A DNA stretch of 64,000 bases, taken from Beverwykella pulmonaria (Eukaryota; Ascomycota; Dothideomycetes; Pleosporales; Melanommataceae). A model generated the notes under the pieces. The model searched no databases. It saw only the letters and a program-made list of their open reading frames with translations, and was not told the origin of the DNA. Position 1 is the first letter of the stretch; each line of letters opens with the position of its first letter. The position numbers and the translations under genes are program-made. The DNA is taken from NCBI GenBank assembly GCA_001599595.1, contig BCHH01000022.1, positions 288,383 through 352,382 on the forward strand. Direction: 5' to 3'. Positions 11,787 through 23,972 of this stretch are shown one piece after another.

Positions 11787-12145
11787 GAGGCTGTGTCGGG
11801 ACCAAGAGCCGACGAATTTCCATACCCCAAGCCACTACGGAGAGTTGCAGGGGGGTGGTACCACTGCGGGGTGACCGGTGAGAGCGTCGATTGGGAAGGG
11901 TAGTTGGTGAAAGACTGAGGCGAGAACGGAGGGTGTGGTGTTTGTGGTGTTGGCGTGGTCGAGGGTGAAAACGAACTGCGAAACGAACGGGCGTTGTCTG
12001 GCGAGACAGCTTGCTCGATGTGTTGTTGAAAAAATAACTCGGTCTGAATCTGGGTCACCGGGGACTCAGTGTTCCAGCCCAAGTACTGTTCCGCACCGTT
12101 TTGCAAGTCGTGGCCAGTGAAGGGGTAGCTTGGATTCGAAGACAT
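11787..12145 (-). CDS. Putative 5' exon of the C2H2 zinc-finger gene
   Basis: ATG at 12145 (MSSNPSYPFTGHDLQNG) opens 119 codons plus two bases, ending at a perfect GTAAGT donor. The composition (Gln-rich, then Ser/Thr/Pro with SFSPSTTPTPQTPHPPFSPQ) is that of the disordered N-terminus of a fungal transcription factor. It continues the style of the zinc-finger exons downstream, which also carry SPQYSPTQ-type sequence. Joined to 10066-10158 and 9415-10006 it gives an in-phase protein of 347 aa. An upstream in-frame ATG (12196) adds 17 residues of leader-like sequence. Alternatively this could be a separate small gene. Confidence 0.55.
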
Positions 12146-12561
12146 AGGCGCAGTCAAATGACGACAGTGGAGTCGGAAGAGGTAGTGAGTTGACAAGTGG
12201 GTGGCAAGTGTGCACAGTGAGTTTAGAGGCCGAGGGAATGTGAAGCGGTCATATACAAACCGAGTAAGCCAGTAGATACGAGGGACTCGGTCTATTTGCG
12301 CGAAATAGCAATCAAGTAGGCAACGAGGCAGTCACCGACATATGCGAACTGCATGATAGGATTGGGCGGCCTGGATTAAAAAGCCCGCATTTTACATGTG
12401 ACGCTGACTTGAGAACGCCATGGGATGTCACATCCGAATCCATTCGTCGCCTCACATTTTTTGGTCCTGCGGATGTCTTTCCACGCGACTTGGCTATATT
12501 CCGTACAGTGTCAGAATGTGTCAAGTAATTTGAGGGCATAAGCCCTTGTCAGCGCTCGCTT
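12146..12561. other. Intergenic, upstream of C2H2 gene / downstream of AIP1
   Basis: About 0.4 kb between two minus-strand genes. Nothing beyond expected promoter and 3' UTR sequence recognised. Confidence 0.5.
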
Positions 12562-14582
12562 TCAGCTTTCCATTTTCCACACTTTAACGCTTGCGTCGCC
12601 GCCGGCAGAGAGGATTTTGTCAGCCCTCTCCCACGCGACCCCCGTCACCCCATCCTTGTGCGCGTTTAACGCCTTGATTCGTTTGCCCGGATCTGTAACG
12701 CTCCATACCATGACATTCGTATCGAGGCTACCGCTCGCAACGAACTCTCCACGCTCATCCCACGCGATGCAAGTAATGCGCGCCGTATGGGCACTCCACC
12801 TATCTGTGATGAGCTTCCAGTCTCCAGATGTTTCAAAGGCATAGATCTTTCCGTTGCTCGTCCCTACGGCGAGCTTATCGCCGGAAGTGGAGAAGGAAAG
12901 TGCAGAAACAGGCGAAGTAGCACGCCGAAGTTCGGTTCCCGTTTCTTTCAGATTGGTACCTGAGAGTGTGTATATGTGCACCAACTTGTCATCACCGCCC
13001 ACGGCCACAGTAGATCCATGAGCTGCTACGCTGGTGGGAGCATACTTGACGGGAAATGAGCCTGCCTTGTCTCCGTTGGAGTAGATAGCTATCGACTCAG
13101 AGCCTATGGCAAGCACGACGTTTGACGTCGTAGCGATGCCCTTGGGCTGGAAATTGAGCGAGCTAGCAGACCCAGTGAAGATCTTGCTCGAAACGGATAT
13201 AGATCGCAGAGTGTCGTCCCAGCCCACGCTGAAAATCTCGGCCTCGGTTTTGGAATCAGAGGCCGTGAATCCTGCCACGTAGTTTGAATGGGAGTCCCCC
13301 TCGACTTTGTCTGCAAGCCCTGTAGAAACGTCCCACGCGAGAACGCGTCCCTCGTAGCTGCCCGTAAAGAAAGTCGAGCCAGAGCTGCCAGCAGCTGTGA
13401 TGTTCTTTTGGTGTCCTCGAACTATTCGACTTGGCTTCGCGTTTCCATCGACAAGGTAATTGAGGTTTCCATCGAGATCAACGCTTATGACAAGACCATC
13501 GCTGCGACCAGTGGGCCAAACCACACCCATCTGCTGATCGGGGATGCTGACAACATCGTCCTCGCCCATTCTCCAGGTCTGGATGGCCTTGCCGGCCTCT
13601 GGGTCCCAGATTCGGACAGTTTGGTCTGCACTTGCTGTCACGAACCTCTTCGAGTCTTGGGCCCATGAGATGCCAAAAATGCTGCCAGTATGCACGCCCT
13701 CCCCAATCTGGCCCTTGGCTTCACCTGTCTTTCCGTCGTACAGCCAAACTCGCTTGTCTGCGCCAACACTGGCGAATACGGAGCCGTCTGGGGCAAAGGA
13801 TGTGCCAAAGATGAAGCGGTTGTGTTGCCCTCGCAGGCTAGTGTTGAACTTGAAAGGGGCGCCATGGTAGAAGACGACACTGGTATCGTCAGAACCCGTC
13901 GCAGCGCGGAGGGGCCGCTGTTGGCGGATAGAGACGGAGTTGATCTGAGATGAGTGCCCCGAAATCTCTCCTACGCTGTTGCCGCTGTCGGCCGTGATGC
14001 AGTGTCCAAAGCGTTCCTTGCCGTCGCCTACGGCAATGATGCGCTGCGAATCACCGTCCCATGCCAAGTCGTTTATCTTGCCAGCAATAATATGGTATTC
14101 GCCTACAGATTGTCAGCCTCACTTTGCCAGACCGGAGCTAGAGCCATGGGACGCGGATGGCCCCGAGGCTGAACGCACCCTTTGTAGCGCCCTCGCCCAC
14201 GCAATCCCACACTCGGACAGACCCCGAGGCATCTCCGCTCGCAACGTAGTATCCCGAGGGCGAAAAGCGTGCCACCGTCGCCTGGGCGGTGTGTTGTGTG
14301 TATTGTTTACTGACGGCGGGGTCGTCTATCGAGCGGAGGAAGACGCTTTTACCAGACTTTGTTTGACAGATTGGGTCAGCGCACATAGAAAAAAACAAGG
14401 CGCGGACGAAGGGAAGGACTTACGGCATAGGCAAGCCGCTCGCCCTTCGGGTCTGAAGAGAGAGGCGTGGGCTGGCCTCGAACTGTCGTGGGAGCCGCGG
14501 CCCATATGGCGTCTGAGGGTTGTGAGTAAGTGCAGGAGGGCCACAGGGCACAGAGACAGTCCGTACCAGAGATAAGTGACAT
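12562..14582 (-). CDS. AIP1: Actin-interacting protein 1 (WD40), AIP1
   Basis: Four exons: 14567-14582, 14424-14512, 14179-14356, 12562-14102, giving 607 aa, the usual AIP1 length. Introns are 54, 67 and 76 nt, the last two with CTGAC branch sites. The first exon encodes only MSLIS plus one base; joining yields DAIWAAAPTTVRGQPT, the expected AIP1 N-terminus, followed by LSSDPKGERLAYA. The body is a series of WD repeats (for example VRVWD, VRIWD, VMVWS, VKVWK endings), as in the two seven-blade propellers of AIP1. AIP1 works with cofilin to disassemble actin filaments at cortical patches in the cytoplasm. It shares a 250-bp promoter with CHL1. Confidence 0.93.
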
Positions 14583-14832
14583 GCTGATTACTTGAAGGCC
14601 CGCTTCAGGTTAGAACAAGGCAGAAGATGAGATTGCAAGGTTGTGTACCTGCCCGTCTGTGTGTGTTGCTCAGTTTTGGTGTTCTAGGGCTGTTGGAGGG
14701 GTAGTGGGGGAGCTCGATCTGATTGGCTGGCTCCTTGGTACCTCACGTGACTGCCCGTTGTGCCGTCTTCCCGAACGCGTCTTTCGTGTCCCAATCAATT
14801 CACCTCCATCCACCCCAACCACCACAGCCACC
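14583..14832. promoter_or_regulatory. Divergent promoter between AIP1 and CHL1
   Basis: Only 250 bp separate the two start codons, so both promoters and 5' leaders lie here. CHL1 has a good Kozak context (GCCACCATGG). No TATA box is obvious. Confidence 0.55.
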
Positions 14833-17595
14833 ATGGATGAGGCCAAGGAGCGGGACTTCCACCACCCCTTCCAGCCATATGATATCCAGAAGCAATTCAT
14901 GAACGCCGTCTACGATTGCCTCGAGGACGGCAAAGTCGGCATCTTCGAATCGCCGACCGGAACAGGCAAATCGCTCAGTCTCATCTGCGGTTCGCTGACG
15001 TGGTTGCGCGACCACAAGAGGCGCGCCTTTGAGGAAGGCTTCGCAGTGGAGATGGCAGACAGCGACAACCCTCCTTGGATGCTGGAGCGTGCACGCAAGA
15101 AAAGCAAAGAGGCCGCCCTCCGCCGAAGACAGGACCTCGAGGATCGCATTGCAAACATCAGAGCCAAAGAAAAACGCGTCAAAGATCGCTACCAGAATGG
15201 CGAACCTCTTTACAAGCGACAGAAAGTGTCATCAAATGACACAAAGGGAGATGATGCCGATGAGGCACAGTTTGTTCTGGACGACTACAACAGCGATGGT
15301 GATGCTGGTCCAAGATTGAAGACTACATCCTTCAATGAATCGGGCCTTTCGGCAGAAACGGAAGCCTTGATGCAACAATTTGGATACTCCTTGGGCTCAA
15401 AGAAAGAAAACGAAGAGGAAGCAGTGGATGAATTGAAGATCTTCTTTTGCTCTAGGACCCATTCCCAACTTACCCAGTTTTCAAGCGAACTCAGTCGTGT
15501 CAAAATGCCACCGGCCATGACACCCGACGACCCACCAGATGACTATGATGGACATAATGTCGTCGAAGATATCAAGTACATGACCCTGGGCTCGAGGAAG
15601 AACCTCTGCATCAACCCAAAAGTCAACAATCTCGGAAGCGCCACTGCGATCAATGAGCGGTGTCTTGAGCTACAGCAAAAGGTGACACCGTCCGACAGTA
15701 AGTGTTCTTTCATGCCGACGAAAGAGGCAGAGGCCTTAGTCACGGATTTCCGCGATCACGCCTTGGCTAGAATCCGAGATATTGAGGATCTTGGGTCGCT
15801 GGGCAAGAAGCTGGGAATATGCCCGTACTACGCTTCGCGCCCAGCAACCAAGTATTGCGAGGTATGTCGTCAAATTAGACTAAGCAGCCAGTCACTGATC
15901 GACCACAGATTGTCACATTGCCATATCCTTTACTTCTCCAAAAGTCTGCTCGCGAGGCTCTAAATCTCTCGCTCAAAGGCCATGTAGTCGTCATTGATGA
16001 AGCTCACAACTTGATGGATGCGATAGCAGGAATCTACTCAGTCTCCGTGACGCTTGCTCAAATGCAACAAGCTCGCATGCAGCTCACCATCTACTTGCAA
16101 AGGTTTCGTAACAAACTGAAGGGAAAGAACCGTGTCTATGTTGCTCAGATCATTCGCATTTTGGACTCGATTACAGCCTATCTCCAATTACAGAGTGACG
16201 ACTCCAAGTCTGCAGATGGTCAAGTTGATATCGGCGCCCTCATGGCTGGGAAAGGCGTTGACCAAATCAACCTATTCAAACTAAATACCTATCTCCAAGA
16301 GAGTCGGTTAGCTCGCAAGGTTGATGGCTACACTACCTATTCTGAGCAGTCTCAGGGAGACGGACTGAAGGACAGTTCGAATAAAACATCTAAGCAAGCA
16401 CGGCAAAGTGTGCCAGTCTTGAATCATGTTCAAGGGTTTTTGATGTCTCTAGTGAACCCATCGGCCGAAGGCCGCTTCTTCTACTCAAAAGAAGAGTCAT
16501 CAAGTATCACTCTAAAGTATATGCTCCTAGATCCAACTTATCACTTTAAAGATATCGTCGAAGACGCAAGGGCAGTTGTCCTCGCAGGCGGTACAATGTC
16601 CCCCGTAAGTCCATCCAACAATTGGAAGCATTCTGCCTCGTCTGTGCTGATGCAATATAGATGAGCGACTACAATCAGCATCTGCTGTCCTACTTAGACC
16701 CCTCTCAGATCATGACCCTCTCATGTGGCCATGTTATACCGCCGTCAAATCTTTTAGCAGTCCCAGTCGTCCAAACTCTAAGTGGAGCCGAGTTCGAATT
16801 CACCTTCGAAAAGCGAAATTCCGAGAAAATGGTATGTTCCACATATTTCCTGCATAGGATGGCACTCAATGACCTGCCCAGATGATCGACCTTGGACATG
16901 GTATCTTGAGTATTGCGCAGCATGTACCTGATGGTGTCGTCGTTTTTTTCCCCAGTTACTCTTATTTGGATACCTGCATTGCCTCCTGGAAACGCCTCCG
17001 GCCGGCTTCGTCATCCAGCCCGCTTTCGTTTTGGGATACCATGTTCAACGTCAAGCCTATATTTCTTGAGCAACGCAGTCAACAGCAATCTCCCGACGCA
17101 AAGACGGCCTCGAAAGAAGCCGCCGTAGATTCGGTACTCAATGCCTATAGCAACGCGATTGCCTCGGGCAACGGACGTGGTGCACTTTTGTTTGCCGTGA
17201 TTGGCGGCACGCTTTCCGAAGGCATCAACTTCAGCGATGCCCTGGGCCGAGGAGTAGTCGTTGTAGGGTTGCCGTTTCCAAATCCACATTCGGCAGAATT
17301 GAAAGCCAAGACACAATATATCTCATCTAAAGCGACCAGTCAAGGACAGGACGGCAAAGCAGCAGCACGGGACTTTTACGAAAACGCATGCATGCGCTCT
17401 GTGAATCAGTGCGTGGGGAGAGCGATTCGACATCGAGGAGACTATGCAGCAATTCTCATGCTGGATAGACGGTATAGTGGGCAGCGAATTCAGGCTAAGT
17501 TGCCCCAGTGGATACGGGGAAGTTTGGCGAATGGCGCAGGGGTGCGAGGCTTGGAGAAGAGTTTGGATGAATTCTTTGCGGGGAAGCATAATTAG
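14833..17595 (+). CDS. CHL1: ATP-dependent DNA helicase CHL1 (DDX11/FANCJ-type, Fe-S)
   Basis: Four exons: 14833-15861, 15909-16604, 16661-16831, 16882-17595, giving 869 aa with all junctions in phase 0. Introns are 47, 56 and 50 nt. The start is the ATG in GCCACCATGG; the open frame extends upstream, but that part is leader. Superfamily 2 XPD-like motifs are in order: Walker A SPTGTGKS (residues 40-47), motif Ia region FFCSRTHSQL, Fe-S cysteines between about 265 and 335 (including CPYY), DEAH box at 373-376, and motif VI QCVGRAIRHRGD near the C-terminus. A long charged insert (about 90-190) after Walker A is typical of Chl1. It is a nuclear 5'-3' helicase that supports sister-chromatid cohesion and replication-fork repair with the Ctf18/Ctf4 pathway. 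Confidence 0.95.
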
Positions 17596-18195
17596 GTATG
17601 CAATTACTGCAGGCTATTAGGACTTCGCCGAGCTGGAGAATTTCTCAGAACGAAGATTGATGGGTTACGGGTGTGGCTTGCCCTGGCATGAGTCTAGACT
17701 TTTCGTATGGCAAAGCCACAATCCATGTTTACGTGGTGTATCGTCAGTGTGTTCGACCAGTCTCACGATCTGCGACGCTCCCATGGTGCCGTTGGCTGGG
17801 GTCATATTGTATCGGTATGTGGAGCGGTCGGTTCCGACCAGTTTCTTGTGACATTTTCTTTGTAGTACAAGGAAATTTGCCCATATTTGGCCACCCTCTA
17901 CCTCTTGCATCCTTGTATCGCTCACATTCGGCAATTTATCGAGAAGCATCTCGTCATTTTTCCGACAGATGTAGTAGGTCACGAACGCAAAAATGTCCGC
18001 CGGCCAAGCCTCGCCGCGACTGAATGGTTGGTCATTCTCCTTCCATCTTTGCTTTCTGGCCTCTCTTTCGCTCGGGGGTTAAATATCGTCACCTTACTTC
18101 CAACCCATGCAAGGGATAGCGCAACCTCATCCTAGCTCACCTTACCTCTTGGTATCGACTTATGAAGTTCAGTATTTCCCATTCCTCCAACGCTC
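17596..18195. other. Intergenic between CHL1 and membrane-protein gene
   Basis: 0.6 kb between two plus-strand genes. No feature recognised beyond presumed 3' UTR and promoter. Confidence 0.5.
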
Positions 18196-19059
18196 ATGGT
18201 AATTCCACCCAAAGGCTACACAATGATGGATCCGTCATCCATGACCCACCTGTTCCCATCAATCGAAGCCTCACTCCGCTTCCATCCGCCCACGCCCCTA
18301 CACACCTTTAGTGCGCCAACACCAACCCTCATGGACCCAATGGTCGATCCCGTCCCAACGTCACCTCTTTCTGCAGAAACAATCGTTCGACACCCCAGTG
18401 GGGAGCTGACAGGCGCACCATTTGCGTGGATAACTTCATTCATCCCACACCACCCAATCCTCACACTGTCACCGCAATCCTCATCCACATCCAAACCCGC
18501 AATCCTAACAGTACCCCCTCCATTGCAAACAGCACAACCAGCCACCACAACTACCAGCAAGGGCGCGCACATCGGCGTCATTATTGGCATAACCGTCATC
18601 GTCATTCTATCTCTTTTCGCGATCGGAATGGCGGTTTTGGACTACAGACGTCGGTACCAAAGACGGAAGGCGGCGAAGCGGAATAGGGACTCAGAGCTGA
18701 TTATGTGGGAGGCGGGGATGCGGAATGGGAATGCGAGACAGAAGAAGGATGGGGATGGGAAGAAAGGGGGACTCTGGGCGGGGTTGAGGGTTCGCGAGGC
18801 TGGGACGAAGGATGAAGAAGGAAAAGAGAGAGGGGAGAGAGTAGGGAGTAAAGGGGCACTTTGGGAGAGGGTGGGCGAGTCAAGGTATCATGAAAGCGGG
18901 AAGGGAAGAGATGCTGATGCAAGAGAGCCGGATTACCTTCCTGCGTATATACCCATGGATAGGAGGAGCGTGGTTTCGGAAGGGAGTATAGGCGTAATGG
19001 GTAAGCCTGTCACGGCGGTGAGTTTTCTCAAAGAAGAGGAGCGGGTGAGAAATCAATAA
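18196..19059 (+). CDS. Single-pass membrane protein, unknown function, 287 aa
   Basis: Single exon, ATG 18196. No family recognised. Residues 1-120 are Pro/Ser/Thr-rich and lack a clear signal peptide. A transmembrane helix lies at about 124-147 (HIGVIIGITVIVILSLFAIG), followed at once by a strongly basic cluster (YRRRYQRRKAAKRNR), which predicts the C-terminus in the cytosol. The cytosolic tail is Gly/Lys/Arg/Glu-rich and probably disordered. This layout (Ser/Thr-rich outside, one helix, basic stop-transfer) is common in fungal cell-wall sensor-like and Mid2/Wsc-like proteins, but the missing signal peptide and cysteine domain argue against calling it one. Confidence 0.65.
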   Translation: MVIPPKGYTMMDPSSMTHLFPSIEASLRFHPPTPLHTFSAPTPTLMDPMVDPVPTSPLSAETIVRHPSGELTGAPFAWITSFIPHHPILTLSPQSSSTSKPAILTVPPPLQTAQPATTTTSKGAHIGVIIGITVIVILSLFAIGMAVLDYRRRYQRRKAAKRNRDSELIMWEAGMRNGNARQKKDGDGKKGGLWAGLRVREAGTKDEEGKERGERVGSKGALWERVGESRYHESGKGRDADAREPDYLPAYIPMDRRSVVSEGSIGVMGKPVTAVSFLKEEERVRNQ

Positions 19060-19639
19060 TTGAGGGGAAGTAGTTGGGCACGTTGGTTGCTTCCCAGCAG
19101 GAAGGTTTGCTTGTACTTGCGGGTCGAGGCAGAAATGGGGATTTTGGCACCGCACGAATTTAATTTTACTCTTCCTGATAGATTTCTTGCCAATGAATTA
19201 TTCACTAGAAATCGCGTTATTGATTGGAGTAAACGCTCGATTGTTTGGAGTTGAAAAGGTGAGACTTACGCCACGATTGTGGCTGGTGCATATTATGTCC
19301 CCAATGCGGACTAGACGAGGCGGAACGTCTCATCTTGAATCTTAGCACCGTGTCTTTAGCTCAACGACATCAACTTCGGAAACGCCATTGCTACCTTCGT
19401 ATTTGCGGCCAGCCCATAGATTCTCCCGCGATTGATTCAAAAGTGCATCCCGTGCGTCGCCCTCCAGTTGTGTATCAGGAAACGCTTGAGTGGTGCATAG
19501 CGGTTCAGCAAACAACGACACCTCCTTCTCCAAGGTTCGTGAATGATGGTATAAAAAACGGGGCTCTTGGCTACTTGAGGTGTCTTTTGGAACTCCTCTT
19601 GGAGCCAAGTCCAGTTGGAACGGGTGTAAATAGATCGCG
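19060..19639. other. Intergenic upstream of peptide transporter
   Basis: 0.58 kb. An ORF at 19335-19727 crosses the predicted first exon of the transporter in a different frame and is rejected. No other feature seen. Confidence 0.45.
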
Positions 19640-21713
19640 ATGCCACTCCCATGGCGGCCATCGACGAGAGAGGAGCTCGGCGCATACTCTACTGTCGCGC
19701 AAACCGAAGACGAGAACGCGGAATTGACGGCGCATGGAAGAGGGCTGGAAAATGGTTTACCGTAAGTGTCATTTTTCTCACTTTTTGTCCTTTGCTTGGT
19801 TGTTGAGGTATAGCGTTATATGGCAGCGGAGCTCTGCGTTTTGATGCAAGATATCTTTTCCTAATCTCGATTTTTCTATCCATCAGTTTCCACCTGCCAA
19901 GATCACGAGAAGCGTCGCTAACATCAGACCAGATCAAATGTGTCCAACAAACATACCAGAGACAAGTCAATAGAGAGCCCAAGCCAATCGATGTTCAATG
20001 GCGACGAGCCAACACCCCACGACCTTTTGACCCTCCCTCGCGTCGCCGACGCCCTACCCTGGGGCGCCTTCCTTGTCGCCATCGTGGAGCTCTGCGAACG
20101 CTTCGCGTACTACGGACTCTCAGGCCCTTTCCAAAACTACATGTCGAATTCCTACAACGACCCAAATGGACTCCCCGGCGCCCTCGGCCTTAAACAATCC
20201 GGCGCCACCGCTTTATCCAATTTCTTCCAGTTCTGGTGCTATGTGACGCCCATCCTGGGCGCTATCGTCGCTGACCAGTATCTAGGGAAGTATCTAACGA
20301 TCAAGTACTTCTCTTTAGTCTATATGGTTGGAATTTTCGTGCTGTTCATTACGAGTCTGCCCGTAGCTATCGAACACGGCGCTGCATTCCCGGGTTTAAT
20401 TGTGGCAATGTTCATTATTGGCCTTGGAACGGGGGGTATAAAATCCAACGTCAGTCCACTCATCGCGGAACAAGTCCGGTCCACAAGCCCTTTCATCCGT
20501 ATCCTCTCCAATGGCCGCCGCGTCATAGTCGACCCTGAAGTTACTGTCCAGCGCATATATATGATCTTCTACATGTGCATCAATCTGGGCTCCATCTCCG
20601 CCATCGCTACTACAACTTTGGAGCTCAAAGTCGGGTTTTGGAGCGCGTATTTTCTCCCTTTGGTTATGTTCTGCATCGGCTTCTTCGTACTGGTGACTGG
20701 AAGAAAGAGATATGTTATCAAACCTCCTCAGGGAGGCGTGATTGGGAACTGTTTCAAGGCTCTATGGATAGCTGTGAGGAATAGGGGGAATTTGGACAAG
20801 GCGAAGCCGTCGATGCAGGGGCTGAGTAGGAAGAGTTACAAGATTAGCTGGGATGATAGTTTCGTGGACGAGCTGAGAACGGCGCTCGTGGCCTGTAAGG
20901 TGTTTTTATTCTTTCCCATTTACTGGGTGTGTTATTCGCAGATGATGAATAATTTCGTTTCGCAGGGTACGTTCGCCGTCTTTTCCTAATATCTCTACAA
21001 TACCCTACGATAGTGACAGCTGACGAGACTTGAAAGCCGGCCAAATGCAACTCCACGGCCTCCCCAATGACATTCTCCCCAACATCGACCCCATCACCAT
21101 CATTTTGCTCATTCCGCTGCTGGACCGGCTCATCTACCCCTTTATCCGCGCGCACCTCCATCTCGCCTTCACGCCCATAACCCGCATAACATGGGGCTTC
21201 CTGATAGCCTCCCTCGCCATGGCCTACGCCGCTGTTCTCCAATCCTACATCTACGCCTCGCCACCCTGCTTCGCCTCGCCGTCTAAATGCCCCGCTGGCA
21301 AAATCGGACCCGATCAATATAAGCCAAATGAGATTCACGTCGCCTGGCAGACGCCCGCGTACATCCTCATCGCGCTATCTGAGATCCTAGCGAGTATCAC
21401 CGGGTTGGAATTTGCGTACACAAAGGCGCCGGAGAATATGAAGAGTTTTATTATGAGTTTGTTTTTGCTGACGAGTGCGTTTGGAAGTGCGCTGGGCATC
21501 TTTTTGGCGCCCCTAGCGAGGGATCCGAGATTGGTGTGGATGTATACGGGTCTGGCGGGGACAAGCGCACTGGCCGGGTGTGTGTTCCATTGGATGTTTA
21601 AGAGTTTGGATGGTAGGGAGGTGGTGAGGGAAGTGGAGCGTGCGGTAGAGGAGATTGAGATGCTGGAAAGGGAGAGTGCGGAGGAAAGAGATGAGAGGGT
21701 TAGAGATGTTTAG
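19640..21713 (+). CDS. PTR2-like peptide transporter (POT/PTR family)
   Basis: Exons 19640-19761, about 19933-20966, and 21037-21713, giving about 610 aa. A first exon is needed because the main frame has no ATG before 19991: ATG 19640 opens an acidic N-terminus (REELGAYSTVAQTEDENAEL) and ends at a GTAAGT donor. The acceptor at 19932 (ACCAG after GCTAAC) keeps phase; 19959 also does. Family signatures: ExxERFxYYG (ELCERFAYYG), GAIVADQYLGKYLTIKYF in TM2-3, and the FYxxINxGS motif (FYMCINLGSI). About twelve hydrophobic helices are present. It imports di/tripeptides with protons across the plasma membrane. The C-terminal tail is Glu/Arg-rich. Convergent with the DUF4246 gene, 243 bp apart. Confidence 0.9.
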
Positions 21714-21956
21714 ATGCTGTGATTTTATATTTGAATATGAATTTGGATGTTCAACGTTAGGAACAGCGTATGATCGTATCTCACAGTTTGTTATGAAGGT
21801 GATGAAACTTCGGTATCCTATGGTGAGTATTATCCGCAAGGGTCTGCGCCTTATGGTATGGCGAAGCGTGAATATCGCATTAGCGAAAAGAATTCTCCTA
21901 TCATTTCATTGGGAGCTTGTCATGCGCAGCTGTTACCTCACCTTCATCCCGCCCAC

Positions 21957-23972
21957 TCAATGCTCGCAGAAAAAAAACGAAGTCTGCACACTCAGAGATT
22001 AGCACAATCCATTTCCATAGTTTCAACATTTTTACCCGTCTCCGTATGCATTCCCACAATTTCTACACCGAGTTATAAACTTAAAACTTACCTCCTCCAA
22101 TTTGTCTACCAGATCATCCTGCACCATCCCCCTCTCTTTCATAAGCTTCTCCCTAATATCTACCGCCTCTTCCCAGCTCAGTGGAAAGCCGTCAACTGCC
22201 GAGATTATCATGTCGAAGAGTTCCTTGGGCATCGATTCAAAGGGGCCAATTTTGCGAACTTCTTCGGCCCACCAGTCGCGGCGTTGTGGCGGCACATTGG
22301 CGGTTGATAGGACGGGGATGTGCGGGTCGACCAAAAACATGGCGAGGATCTTGCGATATCCGGGCTTAGACTTGTCAGCGAGGGAGAAAGGCTGGACTTG
22401 GTGCTGGAACACGTTTGGAAAGACAAGGAGGCGTGACGGCCGCGTGAGGACATTGCCGAGTTTCAGGACGGCCCAACCGTCTTGTTCGACGTCGTAGTAA
22501 GCTTCTAGAGAGTTGTATTCGCTCTGTAATCGATGGTTAACTCTGAGGTTCCAACAAGGACAGGAAGAAAAGGGAAATCGGACCTGAGCCGGCCTCATCA
22601 TCATCTCCTCAGTATCGTAGTACTGTCGAAACGCAAGATAGCTATCTGTCACATTCTCAGAGTCGTAATAGTACAATGCCGTAGCGCAAATATGATCGTT
22701 TAGACTCCCTTCGACGTGCCACGAGCCCCCTTCATACTCAGGGTTTTCGGGTGTGAGGTGGATGTTCGCCAGCTTGAAGATGATCTGGATCCCGCGGTCG
22801 GCAAAATCTTTACGCAAATCAATCGGTCGAGCACCATCTCTCTTTAAATACTCAGATTGCGGTTTGAATACCGGTTCGGGCTGGGTTAGAATGCGGTGCT
22901 GACGCCGCCATTCACTTAGCTCATCGTGGCAGCGGTGATTCCAGGCCCATCTGTCGTCGTCATCGTCATCAGAGTCGTCAGGATTGTAGGATTCGTCTTC
23001 ACCTCTGTAATTTTCACGGGGGAACGTGACGCCTTCGGGATATGTGTAGTCTTCATCGCTGGTCCCACCCATCAAAATCCTGATCCGGGAGTGGAAGTAG
23101 GAGACACACTCGTTCCAGAGCGGGACAGCAGCATCAATGAACTGCTCTAAGACCTTGTACAAGCCTCTGTGTTGATGAGGATGGAGGTTGTTGATATAAC
23201 TGTCGATCGTCGCCATTCCGTCCTCTGCGAACTTAATATTCGATGGAAGCCACTGAAAACTACCCCAAGCATTCTCGACGACTTCCTGCCCGTCCCACGT
23301 GTTCCTTTGGTGCTGGGTGGCAGTGAACTGGGGTATCGTCTCGCCCTTGCCGATATAAGTCAAGCAGCTTTCGAGAGGCACAGTTCCCGTTGGCAACGCA
23401 CGTGAAACTCCATACACGACCGGAAACAGGGAGGGGTGCACCAGATCAAGCACTGTCTCGTCAGAGTTCGGATGCCAGTCTTTCAACCGGCCAGGCACAT
23501 TTTCCAAGGGACGCACCGCGTTTCTCAACATTTCCCTTAATTCGCCCGACACGCTGCTATCACTCTTGACGATCGTCGCTTCAGCATCAAGCACTGTCAC
23601 GAATCCCATTTTCTCAAACTTCTTGGCCTTCTCCTCCAACTCCCGCACACACACCGTAAACATCTCCTCGCTCAACCACCAATCACCTTTCTCAGGTAAC
23701 GACTCATCCCATCTAATCGCCTCCTGTTTCCAGTGAGCCACTATTTCCTCATCAAAGATCTTCGTATTCCATGATGGTTTGTCGGTTATCTGGTTCATGA
23801 ATTCTAGCATTCGGCGCTCACGTGTTGTGATGCCGCTGCTGGCGAAGTAATCTGCAATGGCATGGGGAAGCCGCTCTTGTCTGCCATACCGGGTCCAAGC
23901 CGTCAATGTGTTGACGGGGAGCCCGAATCCAGGGAGCATGGTACGGGGAGGGGGGTCGATTTCCATAGCCAT
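21957..23972 (-). CDS. DUF4246 family protein
   Basis: Start ATG 23972. Exon 1 runs to 22092 and ends in a GTAAGT donor. A 108-nt intron with GTGCTAAT branch leads to a 27-nt last exon (21957-21983) ending in CEH and stop, which is the usual DUF4246 C-terminus. Reading on past the donor instead gives a short non-conserved tail. A second intron probably removes 22524-22583 (60 nt, GT...AG, GTTAAC branch); it has no stop and is divisible by three, so it is easily missed. With both introns the protein is about 615 aa. Recognised DUF4246 features are GSWHVEG...ICATALYYYDSENVT and a C-terminal KPGYRKILAMFLVDP. An acidic Asp run lies mid-protein. Molecular function is not known to me; likely cytosolic. 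Confidence 0.88.
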
